The notes under the pieces: generated by a model
What the model was told of the DNA's origin: nothing
Databases searched by the model: none
The model's input: the letters and a program-made list of their open reading frames with translations, nothing else
DNA from: JANNRA01 sp031401035
GTDB lineage: Bacteria; Desulfobacterota; Binatia; HRBIN30; CADEER01
Assembly: GCA_031401035.1 (NCBI GenBank)
Contig: JANNRA010000103.1
Span: forward strand, 1-64,000
Length of the DNA: 64,000 bases
Direction of reading: 5' to 3'
Part shown: one piece after another, positions 8,258 through 16,171 of the stretch
Position numbering within the stretch: the first letter of the stretch is position 1
How the letters are laid out: every line of letters begins with the position of its first letter
Program-made: the position numbers and the translations under genes

Positions 8258-9070
8258 TTACGAGCGCCGGCTGAACTTGGGGTTGCGTTTTTCGAAGATT
8301 GCCTTGACCGCCTCGCGACCATCCTCGCTCGAGAGAGCGCGCCTGGCCAACTCTATCTCGTCGCGCAGGTGGGCTTCGAGATCCGCGAGGAGGCCCGCCC
8401 GGGTGACGAGACGCTTGGTCTGTCGCGCCGCCATCGGAGCGACCTCGGCGATTCGACGGCAATAGCCGCGGAAGGTGTCTTCGAACTCCCCCGCGGGTGC
8501 AACCTCGCCAACTAGGCCGAGGCTGAGCGCCGCTTGCGCATCCGTCATCTTGGGGTCGAGCAGAAATCGCATCGCGCCCTCGTGTCCGATGGCCTGCGGC
8601 AAGGTCCACGAAAGCCCGCAGTCAGGTGAGCTCCCCGCCCGCGCGTAACCCGGATGAAAGCGCGCTATCGAGCTGGCGATTCGTATGTCGGCACACATGG
8701 CGAGGGCCAGGCCGGCGCCGATGGCGATCCCGCCGATGCCGGCAATCACGGGCTTGTCACAGTCGACACGAATGCCGATCACGAGTCGAACGATGTCGTC
8801 ATCCGTGATGCGACGATTCGGAGATGTGCCGGATGAACGGCTGGGCGGCGCCAGATCCGCACCGGCACAGAAGGCGTCGCCAGCGCCAGTGAGTCCTATC
8901 ACGCGGACGTCGTCGTCGGCCGCGGCTGCGGCGAAGCCGTCGACGATTGCATGTACGAGGTCGCCGGAGAGAGCGTTCTTCTTCGCTGGTCGGTTGAGGG
9001 TCAGAATCCTTACCCCGGCTTCGGTCTCTTGCCGGAGCAACGGCTCGGGGTTCGCTGCGGGATTGCTCAT
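8258..9070 (-). CDS. Enoyl-CoA hydratase/isomerase family protein
   Basis: This is a 270-residue crotonase-superfamily enzyme. 'VRILTLNRPAKKNALS' starts the fold and 'GAGDAFCAGADLAPP' forms the oxyanion hole. 'ARAGSSPDCGLSWTLPQAIG' has Asp where hydratases often have Glu. Its closing segment 'EAVKAIFEKRNPKFSRRS' is the common C-terminal helix of the family. The ATG at 9070 is preferred over the upstream extension, which overlaps the next gene. It is the third crotonase in the cluster, which suggests several rounds of chain or ring degradation. Confidence 0.86.
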   Translation of the reverse strand: MSNPAANPEPLLRQETEAGVRILTLNRPAKKNALSGDLVHAIVDGFAAAAADDDVRVIGLTGAGDAFCAGADLAPPSRSSGTSPNRRITDDDIVRLVIGIRVDCDKPVIAGIGGIAIGAGLALAMCADIRIASSIARFHPGYARAGSSPDCGLSWTLPQAIGHEGAMRFLLDPKMTDAQAALSLGLVGEVAPAGEFEDTFRGYCRRIAEVAPMAARQTKRLVTRAGLLADLEAHLRDEIELARRALSSEDGREAVKAIFEKRNPKFSRRS

Positions 9071-9087
9071 TATCGGTCCAGAGAGCT

Positions 9088-10134
9088 CTACGTGGTGCGG
9101 TCGCGGCTTCCGGTGAGCTCGGCCATCAACTCCAGCCCTTCTTGGTGATGGCACGATAGGATGAGGCCGGTCGCGCCCGATTCCTCCCAGGCCTTGTAGC
9201 GTTCGCGGATCCGCTCGGGCGGCCCGACCAAAGCTCCCTCGTCGCAGAAGTCGTCCGGCACCGCCTCGATCGCCTCGCGCTTGCGACCGGCCAGGTAGAG
9301 CTCCTGGATCTTCGCGGCCGCCTCGGGGTAGCCACGGCGCACCATCATGTCGTTGTGAAAGTTCTTGTTACGATGGCCCATGCCGCCTGCATACAGAGCG
9401 ATGCCCGGCTTCATCCGAGAGAGCGCAGACCGCACGTCGTCGGTGATGATGAGCGGTAGCAACGGCTGGATCTCGAAGTCGGCCAGGCTCTTGCCGCCGG
9501 CTCGGCGGAAGCCTTCTTCCAGCCACGGTCGGTAGAGTTCCATCATGCCCGGCACGAAGGCCAGCGGGAACCAGCCGTCGGCGATCTCGGCGGTGAGCCG
9601 GACAGTGCGCTCGTTGCCGGTGCCGAGCCAGATGGGGATTTTCGGGTTCATGTGGAGGATGGACTTCAAGGGCTTGCCGATCCCCAGCGCGCCGTCGCCG
9701 CGATAGGGGAGCGAGATTTCCCGGCCGTCATGGGCGGCCGGCTCCTCGCGCGCGAAAATCTTGCGCATGATCGAGACATAGTCGCGGATGCGCCAGTAGG
9801 GCTTCCCCCAGGGCTGGCCGTACCAGCCTTCGACGATCTGTGGCCCGCTCACGCCGAGCCCGGCGATGAAGCGGTCACCGCCAGCCAGCGCGTCGATGGT
9901 CGCAGCTTGCATGGCCGCCATGGCAGGCGTCCGCCCGGCCAGCTGCATGATCGACGTTCCGAGGCGGATCCGCTTGGTGACAGCGGCCAAGTACGCGAGG
10001 GGGGAGGTCGCGTCGGAGCCGTAGGCCTCGGCCGTCCACACCGCATCGAAACCAAGCGCTTCTGCAAGCTGTACCTGCTCCACGGGCAGTTTCATCTGCG
10101 CCCCGGAGTAGCCGAGCATCAGGCCGAGCTTCAT
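9088..10134 (-). CDS. LLM-class (probable F420-dependent) oxidoreductase
   Basis: The 348-residue luciferase-like TIM barrel starts at 'MKLGLMLGYSGAQ'. 'EALGFDAVWTAEAYGSDATSPLAYLAAVT', 'RIRLGTSIMQLAGRTPAMAAMQAATIDAL' and 'RFIAGLGVSGPQIVEGWYG' match the F420-dependent dehydrogenase/reductase subgroup familiar from actinobacteria. The cofactor is inferred. It sits 17 bp before the crotonase and 6 bp after the P450 stop, so it belongs to the same transcript. It is distinct in sequence from the LLM protein at 6.3 kb. Confidence 0.87.
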   Translation of the reverse strand: MKLGLMLGYSGAQMKLPVEQVQLAEALGFDAVWTAEAYGSDATSPLAYLAAVTKRIRLGTSIMQLAGRTPAMAAMQAATIDALAGGDRFIAGLGVSGPQIVEGWYGQPWGKPYWRIRDYVSIMRKIFAREEPAAHDGREISLPYRGDGALGIGKPLKSILHMNPKIPIWLGTGNERTVRLTAEIADGWFPLAFVPGMMELYRPWLEEGFRRAGGKSLADFEIQPLLPLIITDDVRSALSRMKPGIALYAGGMGHRNKNFHNDMMVRRGYPEAAAKIQELYLAGRKREAIEAVPDDFCDEGALVGPPERIRERYKAWEESGATGLILSCHHQEGLELMAELTGSRDRTT

Positions 10135-10140
10135 ATGCGC

Positions 10141-11403
10141 CTATGCGGCTCGGTTCACACGGTAGCGAAGGGGCAGCTTCTTCAGTCCCACCACGAAGCT
10201 GGATTGGATCCGCTCGGGTTCGCCAGCAACCTCGAGTGACTCGATTCTGCTGACCAACTCGCGCAGCAACGCGCGCTGCGACTGGCGGGCGAGGTGCGCC
10301 CCGAGGCAGAAGTGCTCGCCGACTCCGAAGGCGAGGTGCGGGTTCGGCTCGCGGTCGATGCGGAAGGTATACGGATCCTCGAAGACCGACTCGTCGCGAT
10401 TCGCCGAGGCGTAGAAGAGGACAAGATTGTCCCCCGCACGGAGCTGCTGTCCTCGAAACTCCAGATCCTCCGCCACGACACGCTTCATGTAGTTGACGGG
10501 TGAGGTCCAGCGCAGAATCTCCTCCACGGCGGTCTGTACCAGATGGGGATTGCGTTTGAGCTTGTCGAATTCGGCGGGATGCTCGGCGAGAGCACGGATG
10601 CCGCTCGCCAGGGCGTTCTTCGTGGTATCGTGTCCGGCGGTGAAGGTGATCAGGAAGTAGCCAAGCGTGTCGATCATCCCCATAGGTTCGCCGTTCACCT
10701 TGCCGTTGGCGAGTACGCTTGCCAGGTCGTCCGTCGGATTGGCGCGGCGATCGTCGATGATCGAATTGAAGAGTTGGAAGAACTCCATGGCCATCGCTCG
10801 CACCGCCTGGCTCCGATCCTCGCCCTTGCGCTGGAGGTCAGGATCGTCCGAGGCGAAGAGCTCGTTGGTGAGCTGGAGGAGCTTGGGTTCGTGCTCTCGC
10901 TGCAGTCCGAGAACGGTGCAGAGGACGCGAAGCGGGTGCAGGGCCGCTACTTGGTTCACGAACTCACACTCGCCCTCACCGCTGCTGGCACGCTCGACAA
11001 GGCCATCCACCAGGGCGCGGGCGGACTTCTCGGCGATCGGGGCGATGCGCTCGATGGCGCGCGGCGTGAACCAAGGGGCGGCGACCTTGCGATAGTCGCG
11101 GTGTTCCGGCGGATCCATTACCAGGATGGCGCGCAGCTGGCCGAGTCCCTCCTCCGCTTCGAGGATCTGCTTCTGCTCCGGGCTCTCCACAAGGATGCCG
11201 AAGCGATTGAGAAAGCGGTCGGGCTGCGACGAGATCTCGGAGATCTGATCGTGGCGGACGACGGGATAGAAGGCATCGAATCCTTCGGGCTCGTAACGTT
11301 GCAGCCGGTCCAGGCGTCGCAGCTCGCGCCACTGATCGTGAGGGAGACCGCGCTCGGCGTACGCGCGCGGTGAGATCAAATCGAGTCCGTTGATGTCGGT
11401 CAC
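10141..11403 (-). CDS. Cytochrome P450
   Basis: The protein is ~420 residues and soluble-type bacterial. The I-helix oxygen-binding motif is 'TAGHDTTKNAL', the ExxR helix 'VEEILRWTSP' and the haem loop 'FGVGEHFCLGAHLARQ'. The GTG at 11403 gives the usual 'TDINGLDLISPRAYAERG' N-terminus with GGAG upstream; an ATG 54 bp earlier is also possible. It is probably a hydroxylase of the degraded lipid. The pseudogene at 1662 is a close relative of its last quarter. It needs a separate ferredoxin and reductase, neither of which is in the window. Confidence 0.9.
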   Translation of the reverse strand: MTDINGLDLISPRAYAERGLPHDQWRELRRLDRLQRYEPEGFDAFYPVVRHDQISEISSQPDRFLNRFGILVESPEQKQILEAEEGLGQLRAILVMDPPEHRDYRKVAAPWFTPRAIERIAPIAEKSARALVDGLVERASSGEGECEFVNQVAALHPLRVLCTVLGLQREHEPKLLQLTNELFASDDPDLQRKGEDRSQAVRAMAMEFFQLFNSIIDDRRANPTDDLASVLANGKVNGEPMGMIDTLGYFLITFTAGHDTTKNALASGIRALAEHPAEFDKLKRNPHLVQTAVEEILRWTSPVNYMKRVVAEDLEFRGQQLRAGDNLVLFYASANRDESVFEDPYTFRIDREPNPHLAFGVGEHFCLGAHLARQSQRALLRELVSRIESLEVAGEPERIQSSFVVGLKKLPLRYRVNRAA

Positions 11404-11469
11404 TTGCTCTTCTCCGATGCACTCCAGAGCGTTGATGTCGACGAAAGCGCGAAACAAGACCTTGGAAAG

Positions 11470-12657
11470 CTAGACGGGACGCCGTTCGTTGAGAGCGGCG
11501 GTGTTGCGGTAGAGGAGCTTCTCCTGGTCCGCCGGCGAGATCCCCGCGAGCTCTTCCAGGATGTCTCGCGGATGCTCCATACCTTCCATGTGCGGCCAGT
11601 CGGAGCCGTAGATGACTTGGTCCGCTCCCATGAGCTCGATGACGTCCGGGATCTTGTCCTCCCAGAAGGGGTTGATCCACACGTTGCGACGGAAGAGGTT
11701 TGAAGGGTCCTCTTTGTAGTACCGCCGCATCCGATCCTTGGACTGTTCGAGCTTGATGAAGAGGTCGCGGAGGAAGCCCGAGCCGTTCTCGACGGAGGCG
11801 ATGCGCAGGTTGGGAAAGCGCTCGAACATCTTGTCGTAGGCGAAGGTCAGGAGGAAATCGTTGATGGCGCGCTCCGGGATCAAGCCGGCCACGCTCGGCT
11901 TGATCCCGCCGCCCAACGCGTCGATGGCGGAGTTCCCGCCGTAGCCGTTGGCGGTATAGGCGGTGCTGCCAACGTGAGCCACGACGGTGATGCCCGCCTC
12001 GTTGACACGCGCCCAGAAGGGATCGAAGCGCTCGTCCGTGTGCGGGCGCCAGCCGTCACGCGTGAGGATCGGCGAGGGTCGCATTACGATCACACGGGCA
12101 TCGCGCTCGAGCGCCCATTCGAGCTCGCGGCAGGCCCAGTCGATGTCGGCTAGCGTCAGATACGGCGCACTGAACAATTTGCCCTTGTAACTGAGACCCC
12201 AGTCCTCTTCGAGCCAACGGTTGAATCCCTCCGTGAGCACACACAGGGCTTGAAGGTCGTGTGACATCGGCTGCTCGTATAGGACGCCCGCGGTCGGAAA
12301 GAGCCAGACCCCTTCGAGCCCTTGCGCCTCGACCCTCGCAACGCGCGCGTCGCGATCCATGTACTCCGGCGGCATCGGCTCGAGCTTGGAACGAATCAGG
12401 TCGTAGAAGGTCTTATTCTCCGGGTTGCCGCGGTAGTACTCGCGCAGCACGCCGGGCTTCGAGATCGGATTGAAAGTCGGATTGCCGACGGCGTGATTGA
12501 GCTTGCCGGCCACCAGGTGGCGCCGCTTGCCGTCCATCTCGACCCACTGCACGCACCGCTTCTGCATGCGCCGTGGCACGTGCCGCATGAAAGCGTCTTC
12601 CGCCTCGTAGTAGTGATTGTCGCAGTCGAAAAGAAGACCGTCGTATCGCTCCATCAT
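11470..12657 (-). CDS. Amidohydrolase-2 family metal-dependent hydrolase
   Basis: This ~395-residue TIM-barrel protein of the amidohydrolase-2 (ACMSD-like) family begins 'GLLFDCDNHYYEAEDAF', a D.D.H-type metal site. 'VVAHVGS' supplies a barrel His and 'QVIYGSDWPHMEGMEHP' the C-terminal metal Asp. The ATG-ATG at 12657 has a strong AGGGAG site upstream; a longer start at 12735 lacks good spacing. Members decarboxylate or hydrolyse carboxylic or keto acids. It is the first gene of the leftward operon, divergent from the acyl-CoA ligase. Confidence 0.82.
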   Translation of the reverse strand: MMERYDGLLFDCDNHYYEAEDAFMRHVPRRMQKRCVQWVEMDGKRRHLVAGKLNHAVGNPTFNPISKPGVLREYYRGNPENKTFYDLIRSKLEPMPPEYMDRDARVARVEAQGLEGVWLFPTAGVLYEQPMSHDLQALCVLTEGFNRWLEEDWGLSYKGKLFSAPYLTLADIDWACRELEWALERDARVIVMRPSPILTRDGWRPHTDERFDPFWARVNEAGITVVAHVGSTAYTANGYGGNSAIDALGGGIKPSVAGLIPERAINDFLLTFAYDKMFERFPNLRIASVENGSGFLRDLFIKLEQSKDRMRRYYKEDPSNLFRRNVWINPFWEDKIPDVIELMGADQVIYGSDWPHMEGMEHPRDILEELAGISPADQEKLLYRNTAALNERRPV

Positions 12658-12817
12658 GCGCTCCCTTCGCAGCGGCGCTGGCTGCCGCCCCCTGAACTCA
12701 TCGGTGACCTCTTTGGAGTCCGTGTTCACGTCCATTCCTCTGCTGTCCTTCCGGCGATCCCCTGCCGTCCAGAGTGCTCCGGCTCGAGGCAGCAAAACTA
12801 GAGCCTTGCAAATGCGA

Positions 12818-12831
12818 AACTAGTATCATAG
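12818..12831. promoter_or_regulatory. Shared 14-bp element, copy 2 (candidate operator)
   Basis: AACTAGTATCATAG is identical to 3924-3937. Extended by two bases, GAAACTAGTATC here is palindromic in five of six base pairs. It lies about 43 bp before the acyl-CoA ligase start, the same relation that copy 1 has to the dehydrogenase. Divergent control of the ligase and the leftward operon by the GntR regulator at 3.0-3.9 kb would explain the conservation. Confidence 0.6.
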
Positions 12832-12873
12832 ATCACCGATTCCCCGCAACGCCATGTTTGCAGGAGGTTGACC

Positions 12874-14442
12874 ATGCACCCCGGACACCACGCCCAAACC
12901 TGCCCGAATAAGGCCGCCGCCATCTCGGCTCGCACCGGCGAGGTGCTCACCTACGCCGAGCTCGATGCACGCTCGAACCGGTTGGCGCAGCTCCTGTGGT
13001 CCGAAGGCCTCCGCCGCGGCGACCACATCGCGGTGTTCCTCGAGAACCATCTTCGCTATTTCGAAGTCGCCTGGGCGGCGTTCCGATCCGGGCTCTACCT
13101 CACCACCGTCAACCGCTATCTGACCGCGCCGGAAGCCAGCTACATCGTCGATGACTGCGGCGCGCAGGTGCTAGTGTCCTCTCTCGCGCTGCACGGCGTG
13201 GCGGCGGCGATCCCCAACCAGGCGCCGGACTGCCGGCGCTTTCTGGTGGTCGACGGCCTGCCCGCGGGCGCGTCGGATCGCTTCGAGAGCTACGAGGCCG
13301 CCGTGGACGCGCACCCGGCGGAGCGCCTCGACGAGGAGCCGCTCGGCGACTTGATGCTCTACAGCTCGGGGACGACCGGGCGGCCCAAGGGGATTGCCCG
13401 ACCTCTCCCAAGCTGCTCGGTATCGCGCGGCCTGGCGATGAACGCCGTGCTGCGGGGTCTGTTCCGCGTGGACGCGGACTCGGTGTACCTCTCGCCCGCG
13501 CCACTCTATCACTCGGCGCCCATCGGCTTCTGCACCGCCATGCAGTCGCTCGGCGGCACGGTGGTCATCATGGAACGCTTCGACGCATTGGAAGCGCTGC
13601 AGGCCTTGGAGAAGTACTCGATCACCCACAGCCAGTGGGTGCCCACCATGTTCACTCGCATGCTGAAGCTCCCGGAGGAGGAGCGCGCCGGCTACGATCT
13701 CTCCCATCATCAGGTTGCGATCCACGCCGCCGCTCCCTGCCCGCGCAAGGTGAAGGAAGAGATGTTCGAGTGGTGGGGCCCGATCCTGCACGAGTACTAC
13801 GGCGGAACCGAGCTGAATGGATTGACCTACGTCGGGCCGGAGGAATGGCTGGCGCATCCCGGGACCGTCGGGCGCGCGGTGATCGGGACGATCCGCATCT
13901 GCCATGAGGACGGCACCGAGCTGCCGACCGGAGAGGCGGGTATCGTGTACTTCGAGCGCGACGAGGCACCCTTCCAGTACCACAAGGACCCGGAGAAGAC
14001 GCGCAGCGCTCAGCACCCGAAGCATCCTAGCTGGACGGCCCTGGGAGATGTGGGCCACCTCGACGAGGAGGGCTTCCTCTACCTCACTGACCGGGCGTCG
14101 TTCATGATCATCTCGGGGGGAGTCAACATCTATCCCCAGGAGGTCGAGAACGAGTTGATCATGCATCCCAAGGTGGAAGACGTGGCCGTGATCGGCGTGC
14201 CCAACTCCGAGTTCGGAGAGGAGGTGAAGGCGATCGTGCAGCCCGCTGCGGGCGTAAGCGCCGATGCAGCGCTGGCTGAGGAGCTGATCGCCTACACTCG
14301 CGGGCGTCTGGCGGCATACAAGTGCCCGCGCTCCATCGACTTCGACAGCGACCTCCCGCGCCTCCCCACCGGCAAGCTCTACAAGCGGCTGCTCAAGGAC
14401 CGCTACTGGGGGCGCGGCGACTCGAAGATCGTCGAGGACTAG
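12874..14442 (+). CDS. Acyl-CoA synthetase (AMP-forming ligase)
   Basis: The 522-residue ANL-superfamily enzyme shows the P-loop 'LMLYSSGTTGRPKG' (about 165-178), the adenylate motif 'EYYGGTELNG', 'ALGDVGHLDEEGFLYLTDR' and the C-terminal catalytic Lys region 'LPTGKLYKRLLKDRY'. It would activate a carboxylic acid as its CoA thioester, the entry step for the neighbouring dehydrogenase and crotonases. The ATG at 12874 has GGAGG six bases upstream and is preferred to the TTG at 12868. It is divergent from the amidohydrolase operon. Confidence 0.92.
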   Translation: MHPGHHAQTCPNKAAAISARTGEVLTYAELDARSNRLAQLLWSEGLRRGDHIAVFLENHLRYFEVAWAAFRSGLYLTTVNRYLTAPEASYIVDDCGAQVLVSSLALHGVAAAIPNQAPDCRRFLVVDGLPAGASDRFESYEAAVDAHPAERLDEEPLGDLMLYSSGTTGRPKGIARPLPSCSVSRGLAMNAVLRGLFRVDADSVYLSPAPLYHSAPIGFCTAMQSLGGTVVIMERFDALEALQALEKYSITHSQWVPTMFTRMLKLPEEERAGYDLSHHQVAIHAAAPCPRKVKEEMFEWWGPILHEYYGGTELNGLTYVGPEEWLAHPGTVGRAVIGTIRICHEDGTELPTGEAGIVYFERDEAPFQYHKDPEKTRSAQHPKHPSWTALGDVGHLDEEGFLYLTDRASFMIISGGVNIYPQEVENELIMHPKVEDVAVIGVPNSEFGEEVKAIVQPAAGVSADAALAEELIAYTRGRLAAYKCPRSIDFDSDLPRLPTGKLYKRLLKDRYWGRGDSKIVED

Positions 14443-14522
14443 TCTTGACCGCCCTCGACTACCTTTCACCTGTCAACCAGCGAGGAGTTAGTTAGTTAGC
14501 CTTGATTCGACAAGAGAAATTC

Positions 14523-14666
14523 CACACGGAGGCACGGAGACACGGAGAGAGACGGCTTTGCGGCGGCCGCGCGCCAATTCCCCACCCGCATGGCAAATGA
14601 GGTGCCGGAAGGGTCAGCAAAATCGGATTGCCGTTCACTCTCCGTGTCTGTCCGTGCCTCCGTGTG
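14523..14666. repeat. Inverted-repeat element built on a CACGGAG repeat
   Basis: The left arm (14523-14549) consists of CACGGAG-type units and the right arm (14638-14666) is its reverse complement apart from a two-base insertion. About 88 bp lie between. The element sits between the acyl-CoA ligase and the DUF1329 gene. The design, three short tandem units in each arm, is the same as at 22851-22928. Palindromic elements of this style are common between genes in several phyla. The stretch 14443-14791 shows no gene. Its role is unknown. Confidence 0.8.
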
Positions 14667-14791
14667 AATGTTTTTCGTAGAGATTGCTTGGGAGGAGTCT
14701 CCGCATGTCGACAGGTAGACCCGTTGGACCGGCAGCGCCAGGCGATCGAGTCCGTCGCGGATGCGATGACATCAGCGGCGGCTGCGCTTCG

Positions 14792-16129
14792 ATGAAGCTT
14801 CGGACGCTGCCAGGCGGCGCCGGGGCGGGCCGATGGAAGGGCGTGCGGCCGCTCGGCCTGCTCGGGTCCTGTGCCTTCGCCGTTGTCGTCCTCATTGGCT
14901 CGGTGCGCGCCGACGAGCCCGGTAAGCCCTGGACCCTCGACAGCAACAACTGGCAACTCGGACAGGATCTGCTGCCCGACGCCGTCTTGGAGCGGGTCAA
15001 GAAGGGCGACTACACGTATCGCGTCGCGCCGGTCGACCCGGAGCGCTTTCGGCGGAACTACTCGCAGGGATTCTGGGACGCGAGCGCGGCGAACGCCGGC
15101 AAGTACGACGTCGATCCGGAGACCTGCGGATTGAAGGACGTGGCGACCGGCGAGATCCCGGAATTCTACTTCGGCTACCCGTTTCCAACCATCGAGCGCG
15201 ACGACCCGCAGGCGGGGTGCAAGATGGCCTGGAACTTCACCGCGGCGAATCAGATGGGCAACGGGCAGGGGGCGACCTTCACCATCAGCGGTATCGACAG
15301 CGGCGGCGAGTTCCGCCGCCTCAAGCTGTGGGCGGAGTACAACGTCTATCTCGGCCGTTCGGCGGGCCGCATCCCCAACCCCCAGAATCTGCGCACGGTC
15401 GTCTTGAACAACCTGCTGGAACCCCGCGACGCCGATGGTGTGGCGGGGCTCAGCCGCTCGATCAACGACTGGACGTCGCAGGACGAGGTGTGGTTCTACG
15501 TGCCGGCCATGCGCCGCGTCCGGCGGGTCAACGCCGCGACGCGATCCGACCCCATTGCCGGACTCGACATCTTCGCCGACGACGCCAACTGCTACGGCGG
15601 CAAGGTGGAGTACTACCAGTGGAAGCTGGTCGGCGAAGGACACATCCTCGCGCCGGTGCTCAGCCCCGAGCCGCTGCTGCAGCGCCAGGTGAGCCCGACG
15701 CGTTGGGAGGTGGACCTCCCGTATTTCAGGGCGGCGTACGAAACGCCCGGCGCCCCCGGCGCGCCGTGGCAGATCGTCGAGAACCTCACCATGGTGCCGC
15801 GCCCGGTATGGATCATCGAGGGCCGATCCGAAGACCCGTACTACAACTTCGGCAAGGTCATCATGTACATGGACAAGGACCTGTACCGAATCTACTGGAA
15901 GCTGGTCCACAACCGCGCCGGCGAATACTTTTACAACGCCATGTGCGCGTACCACTGGTCGAAGAGCCCGGACGGCAGCGCCAGCGCGGTGACGCCGAAC
16001 ATGGTCATCGGCGTGAACGACAAGACCAATCGCGCCGCCATCGCCGGCCGCTACTCGTCGCAGTTCATCGAGACCGACTTCGGCGAGAAGCGCTTCAGCC
16101 TCTCGACCCTGTCTCATCTCTCCGACTAG
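14792..16129 (+). CDS. DUF1329 family exported protein
   Basis: The 445-residue protein has an N-terminal signal sequence ('GLLGSCAFAVVVLIGSVRADEP'; cleavage probably after the first ~40 residues). The mature part matches DUF1329: 'QDEVWFYVPAMRRVRRV', 'KVEYYQWKLVGEG', 'WIIEGRSEDPYYNFGKVIMYMDKD'. The fold is related to lipoprotein-carrier (LolB-like) shells that hold hydrophobic molecules. DUF1329 genes typically sit beside DUF1302 genes, as here (42 bp). A role in moving a hydrophobic substrate across the envelope is inferred. The ATG at 14792 leaves a normal signal peptide; an in-frame start at 14684 would add an implausible extension. Confidence 0.85.
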   Translation: MKLRTLPGGAGAGRWKGVRPLGLLGSCAFAVVVLIGSVRADEPGKPWTLDSNNWQLGQDLLPDAVLERVKKGDYTYRVAPVDPERFRRNYSQGFWDASAANAGKYDVDPETCGLKDVATGEIPEFYFGYPFPTIERDDPQAGCKMAWNFTAANQMGNGQGATFTISGIDSGGEFRRLKLWAEYNVYLGRSAGRIPNPQNLRTVVLNNLLEPRDADGVAGLSRSINDWTSQDEVWFYVPAMRRVRRVNAATRSDPIAGLDIFADDANCYGGKVEYYQWKLVGEGHILAPVLSPEPLLQRQVSPTRWEVDLPYFRAAYETPGAPGAPWQIVENLTMVPRPVWIIEGRSEDPYYNFGKVIMYMDKDLYRIYWKLVHNRAGEYFYNAMCAYHWSKSPDGSASAVTPNMVIGVNDKTNRAAIAGRYSSQFIETDFGEKRFSLSTLSHLSD

Positions 16130-16171
16130 CCGCGATCCGGTCTGATGTCGGGTCACCTGCAGGGAACAGGA

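Noticed and set aside
8646..8690. Partial similarity to the 37-bp repeat (CCCGGATGA and GAGCTGGCGATT)
   Set aside because: The matches are short and interrupted inside a conserved crotonase coding sequence, so chance or protein conservation explains them.
14492..16156. A 554-residue minus-strand frame opposite the DUF1329 gene
   Set aside because: It lacks any family motif, and the plus strand carries an obvious DUF1329 protein. High GC produces long antisense frames.
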